From positions 248,001 to 312,000 of the forward strand of contig JBCAML010000011.1 of assembly GCA_038503075.1 (NCBI GenBank): 64,000 nt of DNA, read 5' to 3'. This document shows positions 1 to 8,796 of this stretch, one piece after another. The stretch's first letter is position 1, and every line of letters starts with the position of its first letter. The notes under the pieces were generated by a model. The model made no database searches. It saw only the letters and a program-made list of their open reading frames with translations, and was not told the DNA's origin. This DNA comes from Gyromitra esculenta. Lineage: Eukaryota; Ascomycota; Pezizomycetes; Pezizales; Discinaceae. The position numbers and the translations under genes are program-made.

Positions 1-571
1 ACCCCTCAAAGTCAAGATGCCACTGCGCCCATAGCAGAATGCAGGAACTGTACGACTACCTTAGGACCCAGATCAGAACCGCTCAAGATACCCAGGAAAC
101 GGCGATAAATAAACATCGAACACCCGCCGGCATACCAAATCAAGACCCAGTCTTCGTGTCGATGAAGAATATTAGGACAAATCGTAACGCTCGAAAACTG
201 GACTGGAAATGGATGGGTCCTTATGCAGTGAAAAAGATTATTTCCCCTTTCGACATGAAATAGATCTCACTCATCGGTCAAATACCATCCTGTTTTCACG
301 TTTATTAAGCCCGCTAACGATGCCCTCGGGACAAATTATTCCTCCTCCAGCCCCTATAATTGTCAATGAGCAGGAGGAATATTACATTGAAAAAATCCTC
401 GACCAACGCAACCACCGAGGACAACTTCAATATCTTGTTGAGTGGACCGGATATGCTCACCCTACTTGGGAACCTGCCGAGGATCTACGGGATACGGGCC
501 TTGACACATTCTCGCCGAAACGACTACCGCCGCCAAGGTTCGCAGGAGGCTCGCGGCTTGAAGGGGGGCTC
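1..571 (+). pseudogene. 3' end of a Ty3/gypsy chromovirus pol (integrase tail + chromodomain), broken
   Basis: Plus-strand remnant of the same retrotransposon family as the full-length element further right, cut by the window edge. One frame (39-263) matches the region after the integrase catalytic core, with the GPY/F-like stretch LDWKWMGPYAVKKI. A frame change near 240 moves the reading into a second frame (to 583). That frame keeps a recognisable chromodomain (EYYIEKIL...LQYLVEWTGYAHPTWEPAEDL). A purine-rich tract (gaagggggg, about 559-568) lies directly before the 3' LTR, as expected for a polypurine tract. The protein differs from the full-length copy at many residues, so this is an older, separate subfamily member. 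The frameshift makes it non-functional; the chromodomain may simply not have decayed yet. Confidence 0.85.
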
Positions 572-996
572 TTTCACGGATAAGAATCGGGTAATGGGCT
601 AGGATGGTTGTGGAAGTTACGAAGGATTTTCTTTTAGTACAATGGCTTTGTCTTTCGGTTATGTTTCGGATGTTGCTGGATGGTTGCTTGTGTTACGAGA
701 AAGCGGGGTATTTAAAACAGAGGATTTTGGTCGCTTGTGTTCTCTTTCTCTTTTCTCCTTAAGCAACGTTCTCAGTTTACTTCTCCTGTATTCGTTTCAA
801 TACCATCTCGATTCTCCTTCAGAATCCTCGCGGTCGCTGTCGCTGTGAAAATACTCTCACACTTAACTCGCCTGGAGTTAGACCCACGTAGGACTTGTAG
901 ACAACTTCGTCGCTCTTATCGCAACAGTTCTCGCTTAAGTAGCTCTGCTTACCTTCTGGGATACAGAAGGGCTTAGGCTGGGACTGAACCGTGAGA
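572..996 (+). mobile_element. 3' LTR of the partial gypsy element
   Basis: Starts TTTCACGG directly after the polypurine tract and ends CCGTGAGA, the termini shared by the whole LTR family here. It contains a TATA-like gcggggtatttaa (about 704-716), the motif ttaagcaacgttctc (about 761-775) and three stem-loops: 810-826, 864-880 and 952-970 (loop GGATA). The insertion truncates the LINE endonuclease sequence that resumes at 997. The right flank is cattc; the left target duplication lies outside the window. Confidence 0.85.
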
Positions 997-2211
997 CATT
1001 CCATTTTTTAATAAATGGGAGGATGATTGAGTTGCCGAAGCTAAGATCAAGTACACTTGGTCTTGAGTGAGAGTCATAGGGGAATCTTGTAAAAATTCCT
1101 GGCGTGTTGAGACATTTGAAGGAGGATAGATTTGCGGCCATGTGATACTTTTCCCCTTCGTTGTATTCTTGAGGTGAAATATTGCGGAGTGGATTGGTGG
1201 ATGGATCTCACGGTTGAGTCACTTGTCAAGCCCTTCAGTATCACTGAAGGTGAGCAGTGCTTCTTGATGAGGTATCAACGCGTTCAAAGAGTGCGGCGTT
1301 TACACGGGTTCTACAATGGGTTTTATCTCAAGGCGAGATAAGTGCGGCGAAGTGGACAGCGACAGCGAGGATTACGAGATAGAACCAAGATAGTATTCCG
1401 ACAAATACAGGAGAAGGTAAACGAGAACGTTCTTAAGGAAAGAAGAAGAAGAGAAACAAAGGCAGCCAAAATCCTTCCTTAAATACCCGCTTTTGGTAGC
1501 ACCAACAACGACAACCAGAAGCACAAAGACATTATTGCACTAATCATAAAACATGCTTAGAACAACAAAGGAATTATACAACCATCCGAACCACAATTCC
1601 TAAGTCAATCCGTGAAAATGGATGGTGAATGTTGAAATCTCCAACAATAAGTGTGGGAATGTTACAGGTAGTAAAGATTTGGGACTGATGAATAAAGTGT
1701 CCACCTGTATCGGGTCTTGATCAATTGTAGATGTTGAGAATATTCATATTGTAGGTTGATTCGTTGAAGATTGGATTCTTGAAACAGAGGTGGACATTTA
1801 AAATGTCATCTCTGGAGTAGTTTTCGACCAAGAAACTGGCCTGATATGAGTTGCAGAAATCAATAGAGATGTAAGTGCATACTCTGATTTTCTGATTGGG
1901 GAGAGTAGAGGGAATAAGGAGATGGTATCCTGGAGCTTTGAGTGGTTTGTCGTTCCATAAATAGGGGTCTTGGATTGCGACAATCGAGGGAGTAGGTTGA
2001 AATGACGAAAATAAGGAGTGAAAAATTTTTGAGCTTCTAGCACAGTTATGATGTATAACGGTGAAGGGAAGGAGACAATTATGTTTTTTGGGAGGGTGTC
2101 TTGACATAATTATTTGGAGGACATGGAGGTGTCAGCAGCTGGTGTTGTTGACTTGGTACTAGATTTGTCCATAATTGTCTTGCGGGTAGGGCACTGGAGA
2201 TCGGTTGCAGT
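997..2211 (-). pseudogene. LINE (Tad1/I-type) ORF2, endonuclease part, interrupted by a solo LTR
   Basis: Minus-strand remnant of a non-LTR retrotransposon ORF2. Reading right to left: ORF2 begins near 2107 with an apurinic-endonuclease-like N-terminus (IVAIQDPYLWNDKPLKAPGY). After a frameshift around 1720 it continues with the endonuclease motif LIVGDFNIHHPS, whose end falls exactly at the solo LTR insertion (1206-1617). Beyond the LTR the same frame resumes (1205-997) with NTPGIFTRFPYDSHSRPSVLDL, typical of the C-terminal part of LINE endonucleases. Reverse transcriptase is missing because a gypsy element cut the LINE at 997. ORF1 of the same element lies upstream at 2656-2763 and 3169-4485. 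It is broken by at least one frameshift and several insertions. Confidence 0.8.
1206..1617 (-). mobile_element. Solo LTR (gypsy family), TSD ATGGA
   Basis: Reads TCTCACGG ... CCGTGAAA on the plus strand, the reverse complement of the family termini. It is flanked by a perfect 5-bp duplication ATGGA (1201-1205 and 1618-1622). Removing the LTR and one duplication restores the LINE endonuclease reading (GDFNIHHPS), which proves insertion into the LINE. The 3' stem-loop is kept (1232-1250, loop TGATA on the element strand). The upstream GATTCT-type stem is eroded in this copy. Confidence 0.92.
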
Positions 2212-2655
2212 TTTCATGGCTTTTAAATGGATTGACTTGGAAGATGAATCGTGGTTTGACTAGCGAATGTATCGTAGGACGGTTATATAATTCCTTTGTT
2301 GTTTGGTTACGTTTAGGGTTGCTGGAATAATGTCTTTGTGTTTCGGTTGTTGTTGGGTTGTTGTCGGTGTTACCGAAAAGCGGGGTATTTAAGGAAGGAT
2401 TTCAGTCGCTCTTGTTTACTCTTTCCATTTTCTATATTATGACGTTCATTCTTGGTACTTATCAGAAAAATACTATCTCGATTCTATCTTAGAATCATAT
2501 TGTCATTGTTCGCTCATTTGCACTTATCTCGCGCGAGATAGACCGATCGTAGAACCTGTAGAAACACTGCATGCTTTGAACGCGTTGATACTCATTAAGT
2601 AGCACTGCTCACCTTCAGGGATACTGAAGGGCTTAACGAGGACTCGACCGTGAGA
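2212..2655 (+). mobile_element. Solo LTR (gypsy family), TSD GCAGT
   Basis: Starts TTTCATGG and ends CCGTGAGA. It is flanked by a perfect GCAGT duplication (2207-2211 and 2656-2660). It contains the TATA-like gcggggtatttaag and stem-loops at 2480-2496, near 2527-2540 and at 2612-2630 (loop GGATA). It sits near the ORF1/ORF2 junction of the minus-strand LINE. The first bases contain a short extra stretch relative to other copies. Confidence 0.9.
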
Positions 2656-2763
2656 GCAGTATGGTTTCCGTTGCAGTTAATGCAGACAGTAGGGGAGATG
2701 GGGCAGCAGTTGACTATAGGTTTGTCATTGCCACCACCCGGGCATGTTGGGATAGAGCAGCGG
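2656..2763 (-). pseudogene. LINE ORF1 fragment with zinc-knuckle cysteines
   Basis: Between two solo LTRs the minus strand reads CSIPTCPGGGNDKPIVNCC followed by CINCNGNH. This is the last cysteine-rich zinc-knuckle part of a LINE ORF1 (Gag-like nucleic-acid-binding protein). It continues from the ORF1 sequence at 3169 and up when the solo LTR at 2764-3168 is removed. It is a remnant, not an independent gene. Confidence 0.7.
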
Positions 2764-3168
2764 TCTCGCGGTTGAGCGCGAGTTAAGCCCTTCAGTATCC
2801 CTGAAGGTGAGCAGTGCTACTTAATCGAGGGTACGACACGTTCAAAGAGTGCAGCGTTTCTACAAGTTCTACAAAGGTCTATCTCAAGGCGAGATAGGTG
2901 CAGCGAGGTAGACAGCGACAGCGAGGGTTCTGAGGTAGAACCGAGACGGTATTTGATAGTTACAGCAGAAGGTAACGAGAACGTTGCTTAAGGAAGGAAG
3001 AAGAAGAAAAACAAGAACGATCGAAATCCACCGCTTAAATCCACCGCTTTCCTTAACAAAACTTATAACCGAAAGGTAACCGAGCAACAAAGAGATTGTA
3101 CAACTATCCAACCAATGATACGACCAACAACCAAACTATGACTCATTATCCTAAATCAATCCATGAAA
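2764..3168 (-). mobile_element. Solo LTR (gypsy family), TSD AGCGG
   Basis: Reads TCTCGCGG ... CCATGAAA on the plus strand and is flanked by a perfect AGCGG duplication (2759-2763 and 3169-3173). Stem-loops lie at 2789-2807 (loop GGATA on the element strand) and 2926-2942 (GGTTCT/AGAACC). It is inserted in the zinc-knuckle region of the LINE ORF1. Confidence 0.92.
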
Positions 3169-4485
3169 AGCGGTGTTCTTGTCTCGGATGATCATTGGAG
3201 CATATGGGGCAGGTGTGAGATAGGGCTTTGCAGCCGGCAGTTGCGTGGCCGAATCCCCAACACTTTTTGCATTGAGTGGTTGATGAAGCAGACCACATAA
3301 TGTTGGTCTTGCGGGGTCGTGAGAATAATTTGATTGAAGAGCTGATTTTTTTGGCGTCATTGGCGGAACATGAGATGACTACCGAGGTGGTCTTTTTGGT
3401 GGCACGGATGGCAGCATCCATTTTGAGGAATCTTGCACCGGTGATTTGAATGTCGGCGGCGTAGAGGATTGCTTCTGAGAGAGTGGTTGTGAGTTTGCTG
3501 GGTTCGTCCGGTAGGGCGAATGTGGGGATGTTGTGAATTGCGATATTGACATCGGTGGGTGCTGTACGAATAGGATTAAACGGATTATCTCCGATAGGAC
3601 AGCATTCATTCAATGTTTTGTGAATGGCTGAGAAGTAGGGGATAAAAGTGGAAGCGGGTGTGAAGGGGTTGGCAGTAAACGTGACCGTTCCTCTGTCGTT
3701 GACAGTGGCAGATAGGGCGACGGATTGGCTGTTGGGAAATTGGGCGGCTCTAAGGGCGCGGCCAATGGCTACTGGTAGTGTTGCGGATAGGACGGCGGAT
3801 TCGGCAAAGTGCGAGGCAGTGGTCCGAGAGGCAAAGAATCTTCTTTCGGCAGTGGGAAGAGGGCGTGGTGCTTTTTCCTTGGGGTCTTTGAGTTCTTTGG
3901 GCTTGGAGTTGCTCTTCTGAGCGGAGGTTGTTGCGGTGCTATCTTTGGGGGGTGCAGATTTAGCTGCCTCGGCAAATGTAAGTTTTTGCCTTTCTTGGCG
4001 AGCGGGGTAGTGGTGTTGGGTGACGTGTCAGCCGAACGTTTGGATTGGATGGCCACTTTGTCGGCGAGATTGGTGATAGCAGCTTGAATTTGGGAAAGCT
4101 GCTGTGAGTGATTGTTTGGAGAAGCCGTTTGTGCTGGCGTAAGGAGTTCTTCGAGTTTGGTCATCCTAGCATCTATGGATGATATCATATGTGTGGTGTT
4201 GATGGCGAGAGCAATTAAAATTGCTTCAGTGCAAGAAGGATCGGCGAGCGCGAGATTTTGAACTATGGGTGCGATGCTTGTTTGATTGATGGGAGATTGT
4301 GCAATAAGTTTGCAGAGGATATCTTGCATCTCCGAGAGTGCACTGGAGGACATGATAGTAGGAGTTGAGGGATGGACAGGAGAGTTGACTCTTGACAGAG
4401 TTCCAGAAATAGGTTGGAGCAGAGGGGTTATTGGAAAGTTCCTTCCACTAGGGAAAGGAGAGAAGGGTAGTGTGTTTTCAGACAT
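3169..4485 (-). pseudogene. LINE ORF1 (Gag-like, zinc knuckles), frameshifted
   Basis: Minus-strand ORF1 of the Tad1/I-type LINE. The first ATG of the long frame is at 4485 (MSENTLPF...); the frame is open upstream only through a TTG. The N-terminal part is Ser/Thr/Pro-rich with a basic stretch (AKKGKN, PRKKH). A frameshift near 3840-3890 separates it from the second half. That half reads FFASRTTASHFAESAVL and TFTANPFTPASTF, phrases typical of this ORF1 class, and ends in a CCHC knuckle CKKCWGFGHATAGC plus CPICSNDHPRQEH. The last knuckle follows the solo LTR, at 2656-2763. Function in the living element: RNA-binding particle protein. This copy is dead. Confidence 0.78.
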
Positions 4486-4689
4486 CACGAACGCTAGGGT
4501 GAAGTTGAAAAATAAAGAGTTTTGGGGAAAGTTTGAGTTTTGCAAGAAGGTTGGTTATCCCGAATAGGAAGGTGTTTTTCGAAAAAAATTGTGTAGAGGA
4601 GACGGAGCGTGAATATTATATTGACCTACATATTCTGATATATATATACAGTGGTAATCATTTAATGAGGCGACAACGACAATACCACG
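4486..4689 (-). other. Probable LINE 5' leader up to the gypsy insertion site
   Basis: A short AT-rich stretch upstream of the LINE ORF1 start, with a (TA)n run near 4639-4648. It ends at the CCACG target site of the full-length gypsy element. Bases 4650-4689 match 10643-10683 in inverted orientation with about five mismatches (see findings). Confidence 0.45.
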
Positions 4690-5094
4690 TCTCAAGGGGC
4701 GAGGTTTATCTTCAAGCTCTCAGGTATCCCCCGAGATGAGCAGTGCTACTTGAAGGGAAAACTAAGCGACGAGAGTGTTTACGGGGTTCCACAGGCTCTA
4801 CAGGGTGTTCAAGTATGGAGGACTCGAAGACGGCGACAGCGTAAGGTTATGAGGTATAACCGAGGTTTGTATTGTGAAATACAAAGAGTGTACTATAGAA
4901 GACGTTGCTTAAAGAAAGAAGAAGGAAAAGTACAACAAGAGGGGGAATCACGACATATACGCATTCGACTCGTTCGATGACAAAGACTTGACTCACTGCA
5001 ACGGAAACCTAAAGAAACACAAGGAACGACAACGTAGCACAGTAACCTTATATCCTTATACCCGACAAACCAACGAAAACAGTTATCCATGAAA
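4690..5094 (-). repeat. 3' LTR of the full-length gypsy element
   Basis: 405 bp, matching 10081-10491 base for base as far as I can compare, except near 4949-4970. There the TATA-containing stretch of the other LTR is replaced by unrelated bases. Contains the conserved stem-loop 4719-4735 with loop GGATA on the element strand. Ends are TCTCAAGG/CCATGAAA on the plus strand. Confidence 0.93.
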
Positions 5095-5095
5095 G

Positions 5096-5110
5096 TACCC
5101 CCTCCCTTAT
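5096..5110 (-). promoter_or_regulatory. Polypurine tract for plus-strand DNA priming
   Basis: On the element strand the pol stop TAA runs directly into GGGAGGGGG, a few bases before the 3' LTR starts with TTTCATGG. Position and composition fit the RNase H-resistant polypurine tract of LTR retrotransposons. The partial copy at the window start has the same arrangement. Confidence 0.75.
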
Positions 5111-8100
5111 AGCCGTGAGCTCCTGCGAACACTAACCAGACCTTCCTTAGGTTTACTCGGGTATTGTTGGTGAAAGACATCTACCGCTTCAGTCTCCGTA
5201 TGGTAATCAGCCGGTTCCCACGTAGGTAAGGCATAACCTGTCCATTCCACTAGGTATTGCAGTTTCCCGTGGCGAATGCGAGAATCTAGGATACTCTCGA
5301 CAAGATATTCTTCATGATCGTTGACTTGGACCGGGGGTGGTGGTGGAATAATCTGACCCGGGAGTGGGTCAACAGGAGCAGCCTTGATTAGTGAAACGTG
5401 AAATACCGGATGGTATTTCATAGATGATGGCAGGTCTATCTCGTAGGCATATGCAGAGATTATTCGTTTCACGGGGAAGGGACCACTCCACTTCCAGTCC
5501 AATTTCCTTGAATTCCTAGTCGTCCTCATGTTCTTCATAGATATGAAGACACGGTCATTGACTTTGAATGAAGGGGCGGGGGTACGGTGCCGATTAGTAC
5601 TGGTCTCGAAAATATCTTGTGCTGTCCTCATTTGAACTCGAAGGAAGTCTCTAAGTTCTTCCATCTTAGAGGCGAAATCATCAGCATCGAGGGTCTGAGG
5701 GGAGCGGTCATTAGAGACGACGGAAGTATCAAAACGAGGATGGTAACCATAATTAGCGAAGAAGGGTGTAGCTTTCGTACTGGCTGACTCTTGGTTATTG
5801 GCAGCGAACTCCGCAATAGGTAACCATTTTGTCCAGTCGTCTTGTTGGTAAGAAACATAGCACCGAAGATATTGTTCCATAACGGCATTAAGACGTTCTG
5901 TTTGACCATCTGTTTCCGGATGGAAGGACGTTGACATCCGAGCGGAAATATTCAGACGTTGGCAAAGATGTTTCCAAAACTTAGCGGTAAACTGCGTTCC
6001 TCTATCCGAAGTAATATGGGAAGGTAGTCCGTGGAGTTTCCAAACATTTTGGAGGTAGAGTTCGGCTGTTTGCTCGGCGTTGACGGTTGTATTGCACGGG
6101 ATAAGGTGACGCATCTTCGAAAGCCGATCCACTACAACCATAATAGCATCAAAGCCGTTAGACTCTGGGAGACCGGTAACGAAGTCCATTGATAGCTCTT
6201 CCCAGGGACGATTAGGGATGGGGAGTGGTTTCAGGACGCCTTGGGTACCGAGGGTGCTTGGTTTCGCTCGTCGACAGGTATGACAGTTCCGCGTATAACG
6301 GCCAATGTACTCTCTCATCTTTGGCCAATAGAAATGCCTTGAGATGAGTTCGAAGCATTTTTCACGTCCCGGGTGGCCAGCTGAGGGGGCGTCGTGATGT
6401 CGTTGTAGGATGAGGAGGCGAAGAGGGTCATGATCGGGGATATAGAGTTTTTGCCGGTAATAAAGGCGGCCGCTGATTTCAGTACAATCACCTAGGGTGA
6501 TCTCTTTGGATTGTCGTTCACCATTTTTAAGTGCTAGGAGAATTTTTTGTGGGAACGGGTCAGCATTATATCCGAGATTCATTAAACTATCGAGGAAGGC
6601 ATCCAATTCAGCGGGTTCATTTGATAAAGAACCCGAAAACAAACTCAACTTAGGATCAACGTTCTTCTCTTTTAAGACTACTTGGTGTTGGTGTCTTAGT
6701 CTTTCATCCCCTTCTTCAGGGAGATCTCCTGATCTCCGAGTCAGTGCGTCCGGCTTTCCTCCTTGTACTCCTGGTCTGTACGTAATGACAAAGTCGAAAC
6801 GCGAAAGGTATTCTGCCCATCTGACTTGTCTTCGGTTCAGTTGTTTAGTGGTCATAAAATATTCCAGATTTTTATGGTCTGTAATAACCGAGATGGGGAG
6901 TTCAGATCCTTCGAGTTCAGGGCGCCATTCTTCAAAACATCGGATAATGGCTAGTAGTTCTTTATCATAGATCTCATAGTTACACTCAGCGGGTGAGTGT
7001 TTCTTAGAGAAAAATGCCACAGGGTGTAATACGCCATTATCATCGAGTTGAGAGAGGACGCCGCCGGAGACGAAGTCGGATGCATCAGATTCAACGAAGA
7101 TCTTCTTTCGGGGGTCGAAGTGGATAAGCACTGGTGCTTTGGTGAAAGCATCCTTAAGGGCTTCGAATGCGAGTTCAGCTTCGGCCGTCCATTCAAAGAT
7201 AGTACCTTTTTTTGTGAAGGCGGTAAGGGGCGCAGCGAGACGAGAGAATCCTAGAATGAATCTTCGATAGAAGTTTGCAAAACCTAGAAAGGCTTGTACA
7301 TCCTTGATGCATTTGGGTCGGTTCCAGTCTCGCACTGCTCTAAGTTTGTCTTCGTCCATCTTGATTCCTTCAGGTGTAAGGATTAGACCGAGGTACTTTA
7401 TTGATTGGACGTGGAATTCACACTTCTCTGGTTTGAGAAGGATGTTGTTGGCTTTGAGGGCGTCGAGGACTTGTCTGACGTGCACTTTGTGTTCTGCGAG
7501 GGTATCACTATAGATCAGGATATCATCGCGATACGCTGTGCAGAATAGATCTAGGTATTCTCGAAGGGAGTCGTTGACAAAGCGTTGGAAGGTTCCAGGG
7601 GCATTGGTGAGGCCGAATGGCATTACCATATATTCATATAAGCCATATCGGGTTCGAAAGGCCGTTTTCCATTCCTCTCCCTCAGCGATGCGAATCTGGT
7701 GAAAGCCGTCGCGGAGATCAAGTTTGGAGTACCACTGAGCTTTTGCGAGGCGATCCAATGTTTCTTTGATTAGGGGGGAAGTATATCGATCCTTAACTGT
7801 GAGAGCGTTGAGGCCACGGTAATCGACACAAAGGCGGAGGGAACCATCGGGTTTGGCGGCGAAGAGGACTGGGGAACCGGCGGAAGATGAACTGGCACGG
7901 ATAAACCCTTTTTCTAAATTGTCTTCGATATACTTTTTGAGAACTAGGAGTTCATCTCGTGACATACCATAGAGTGGGCCGAATGGTGGTTCCTTGCCTT
8001 CTTGCAGGGTGATTTTATGGTCATAGGGTCGTCGGGGGGGGAGTCCTTGAGCTTTAGCTTTGTCGAACATATCCAGATATTCGTGGTATTCGGCGGGTAT

Positions 8101-8796
8101 TCGTTGTCTCCACTCTTCTTTAGTAGTCTTGCTATCAAGGACTCTATTGATTTCGTAGAGGGACATGGAATACACTTGAATACCCCTTTTTCTGGCGAGC
8201 ATGCGGAAGCTAGCTGCGCCAATAAAGGCGGCATTTAGTTTGGCTGGAGGGGGAATGGCGGCGGCTGAGACGACGGGTTGCTTGGGGGCGCAGTGGTTGG
8301 TGCAGAATTCAGAATTGAATTCAATGCTTTTATTCGCAAACTGTAGATGGATGTCATGGAGATTCATCCAAGGGATACCGAGTACTAGGGGGTAATGGCC
8401 TAGCTTGGTGACGAAGAAGGGGGCTTTCTCAGTATGTTGTTGGATCGAAAGCCCTAGGTGGCAAAGATTTGTAATATCTCCCGAGGCAATTGTTCGGCCG
8501 TCAATGACTTCCAATTGGCGAGGGGTTTTTAGGGGAGATAAGGGTAGGGAATGGTGACGCACAAAGTTTTCATCGATGAAAGCGAACCCTGAGGCTCCAG
8601 TGTCAAGAAGTGCGTGTGTCTTTATAATTTTATTTTGGTGGGAAAGGCTACATGAAACTACAAAATGTTCCCCATCCAAATTATCCTCCACACACACATC
8701 CGACACTGAAAACCCAGAAATAGAGAACGCTGACAAAGGAGAAAAAGAAACCAGAGCAGGGTCACAAGGCGACTCTGGTTGAACTAGTTTAAAGAC
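5107..8796 (-). CDS. pol: Gypsy Pol: protease-RT-RNase H-integrase-chromodomain
   Basis: About 1,230 residues, intact, probably made only as a Gag-Pol fusion. The frame has no ATG near its beginning; it opens just after a TGA at 8797-8799 and overlaps the end of gag. Counting from the TTG at 8736: aspartic protease DTGAS about 45; RT active site YRDD about 402 (most relatives have Y[VLI]DD); RNase H ESDASD about 547; integrase HHCC zinc finger from about 777; integrase D, D, E at about 849 (MDFVTG), 909 (SDRGTQF) and 939 (ETDGQTE); GPF motif about 1085; chromodomain about 1140-1190 (EEYLVESIL...LVEWTGYALPTWEPA). It ends with an Arg/Ser tail. Role: maturation, reverse transcription and integration of the element. 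The Arg in YRDD is unusual and could affect RT activity. Confidence 0.95.
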   Translation of the reverse strand, partial: VFKLVQPESPCDPALVSFSPLSAFSISGFSVSDVCVEDNLDGEHFVVSCSLSHQNKIIKTHALLDTGASGFAFIDENFVRHHSLPLSPLKTPRQLEVIDGRTIASGDITNLCHLGLSIQQHTEKAPFFVTKLGHYPLVLGIPWMNLHDIHLQFANKSIEFNSEFCTNHCAPKQPVVSAAAIPPPAKLNAAFIGAASFRMLARKRGIQVYSMSLYEINRVLDSKTTKEEWRQRIPAEYHEYLDMFDKAKAQGLPPRRPYDHKITLQEGKEPPFGPLYGMSRDELLVLKKYIEDNLEKGFIRASSSSAGSPVLFAAKPDGSLRLCVDYRGLNALTVKDRYTSPLIKETLDRLAKAQWYSKLDLRDGFHQIRIAEGEEWKTAFRTRYGLYEYMVMPFGLTNAPGTFQRFVNDSLREYLDLFCTAYRDDILIYSDTLAEHKVHVRQVLDALKANNILLKPEKCEFHVQSIKYLGLILTPEGIKMDEDKLRAVRDWNRPKCIKDVQAFLGFANFYRRFILGFSRLAAPLTAFTKKGTIFEWTAEAELAFEALKDAFTKAPVLIHFDPRKKIFVESDASDFVSGGVLSQLDDNGVLHPVAFFSKKHSPAECNYEIYDKELLAIIRCFEEWRPELEGSELPISVITDHKNLEYFMTTKQLNRRQVRWAEYLSRFDFVITYRPGVQGGKPDALTRRSGDLPEEGDERLRHQHQVVLKEKNVDPKLSLFSGSLSNEPAELDAFLDSLMNLGYNADPFPQKILLALKNGERQSKEITLGDCTEISGRLYYRQKLYIPDHDPLRLLILQRHHDAPSAGHPGREKCFELISRHFYWPKMREYIGRYTRNCHTCRRAKPSTLGTQGVLKPLPIPNRPWEELSMDFVTGLPESNGFDAIMVVVDRLSKMRHLIPCNTTVNAEQTAELYLQNVWKLHGLPSHITSDRGTQFTAKFWKHLCQRLNISARMSTSFHPETDGQTERLNAVMEQYLRCYVSYQQDDWTKWLPIAEFAANNQESASTKATPFFANYGYHPRFDTSVVSNDRSPQTLDADDFASKMEELRDFLRVQMRTAQDIFETSTNRHRTPAPSFKVNDRVFISMKNMRTTRNSRKLDWKWSGPFPVKRIISAYAYEIDLPSSMKYHPVFHVSLIKAAPVDPLPGQIIPPPPPVQVNDHEEYLVESILDSRIRHGKLQYLVEWTGYALPTWEPADYHTETEAVDVFHQQYPSKPKEGLVSVRRSSRL
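8749..8793 (-). promoter_or_regulatory. -1 ribosomal frameshift signal: T TTA AAC plus stem-loop
   Basis: On the element strand the last gag codons are tct tta aac tag. The heptamer T TTA AAC (plus-strand 8787-8793) is in exactly the X XXY YYZ phase needed for simultaneous -1 slippage, and the gag stop follows at once. Six bases after the heptamer a perfect 8-bp stem AACCAGAG/CTCTGGTT (plus-strand arms 8773-8780 and 8749-8756, 16-base loop) begins. After a -1 slip, reading continues CTA GTT CAA into the pol frame, which is open there. Such a signal sets the Gag to Gag-Pol ratio. Confidence 0.85.

Noticed and set aside
5628..5909. Extra small frames inside the gypsy element
   Set aside because: All overlap gag or pol in other frames and show no independent motif.
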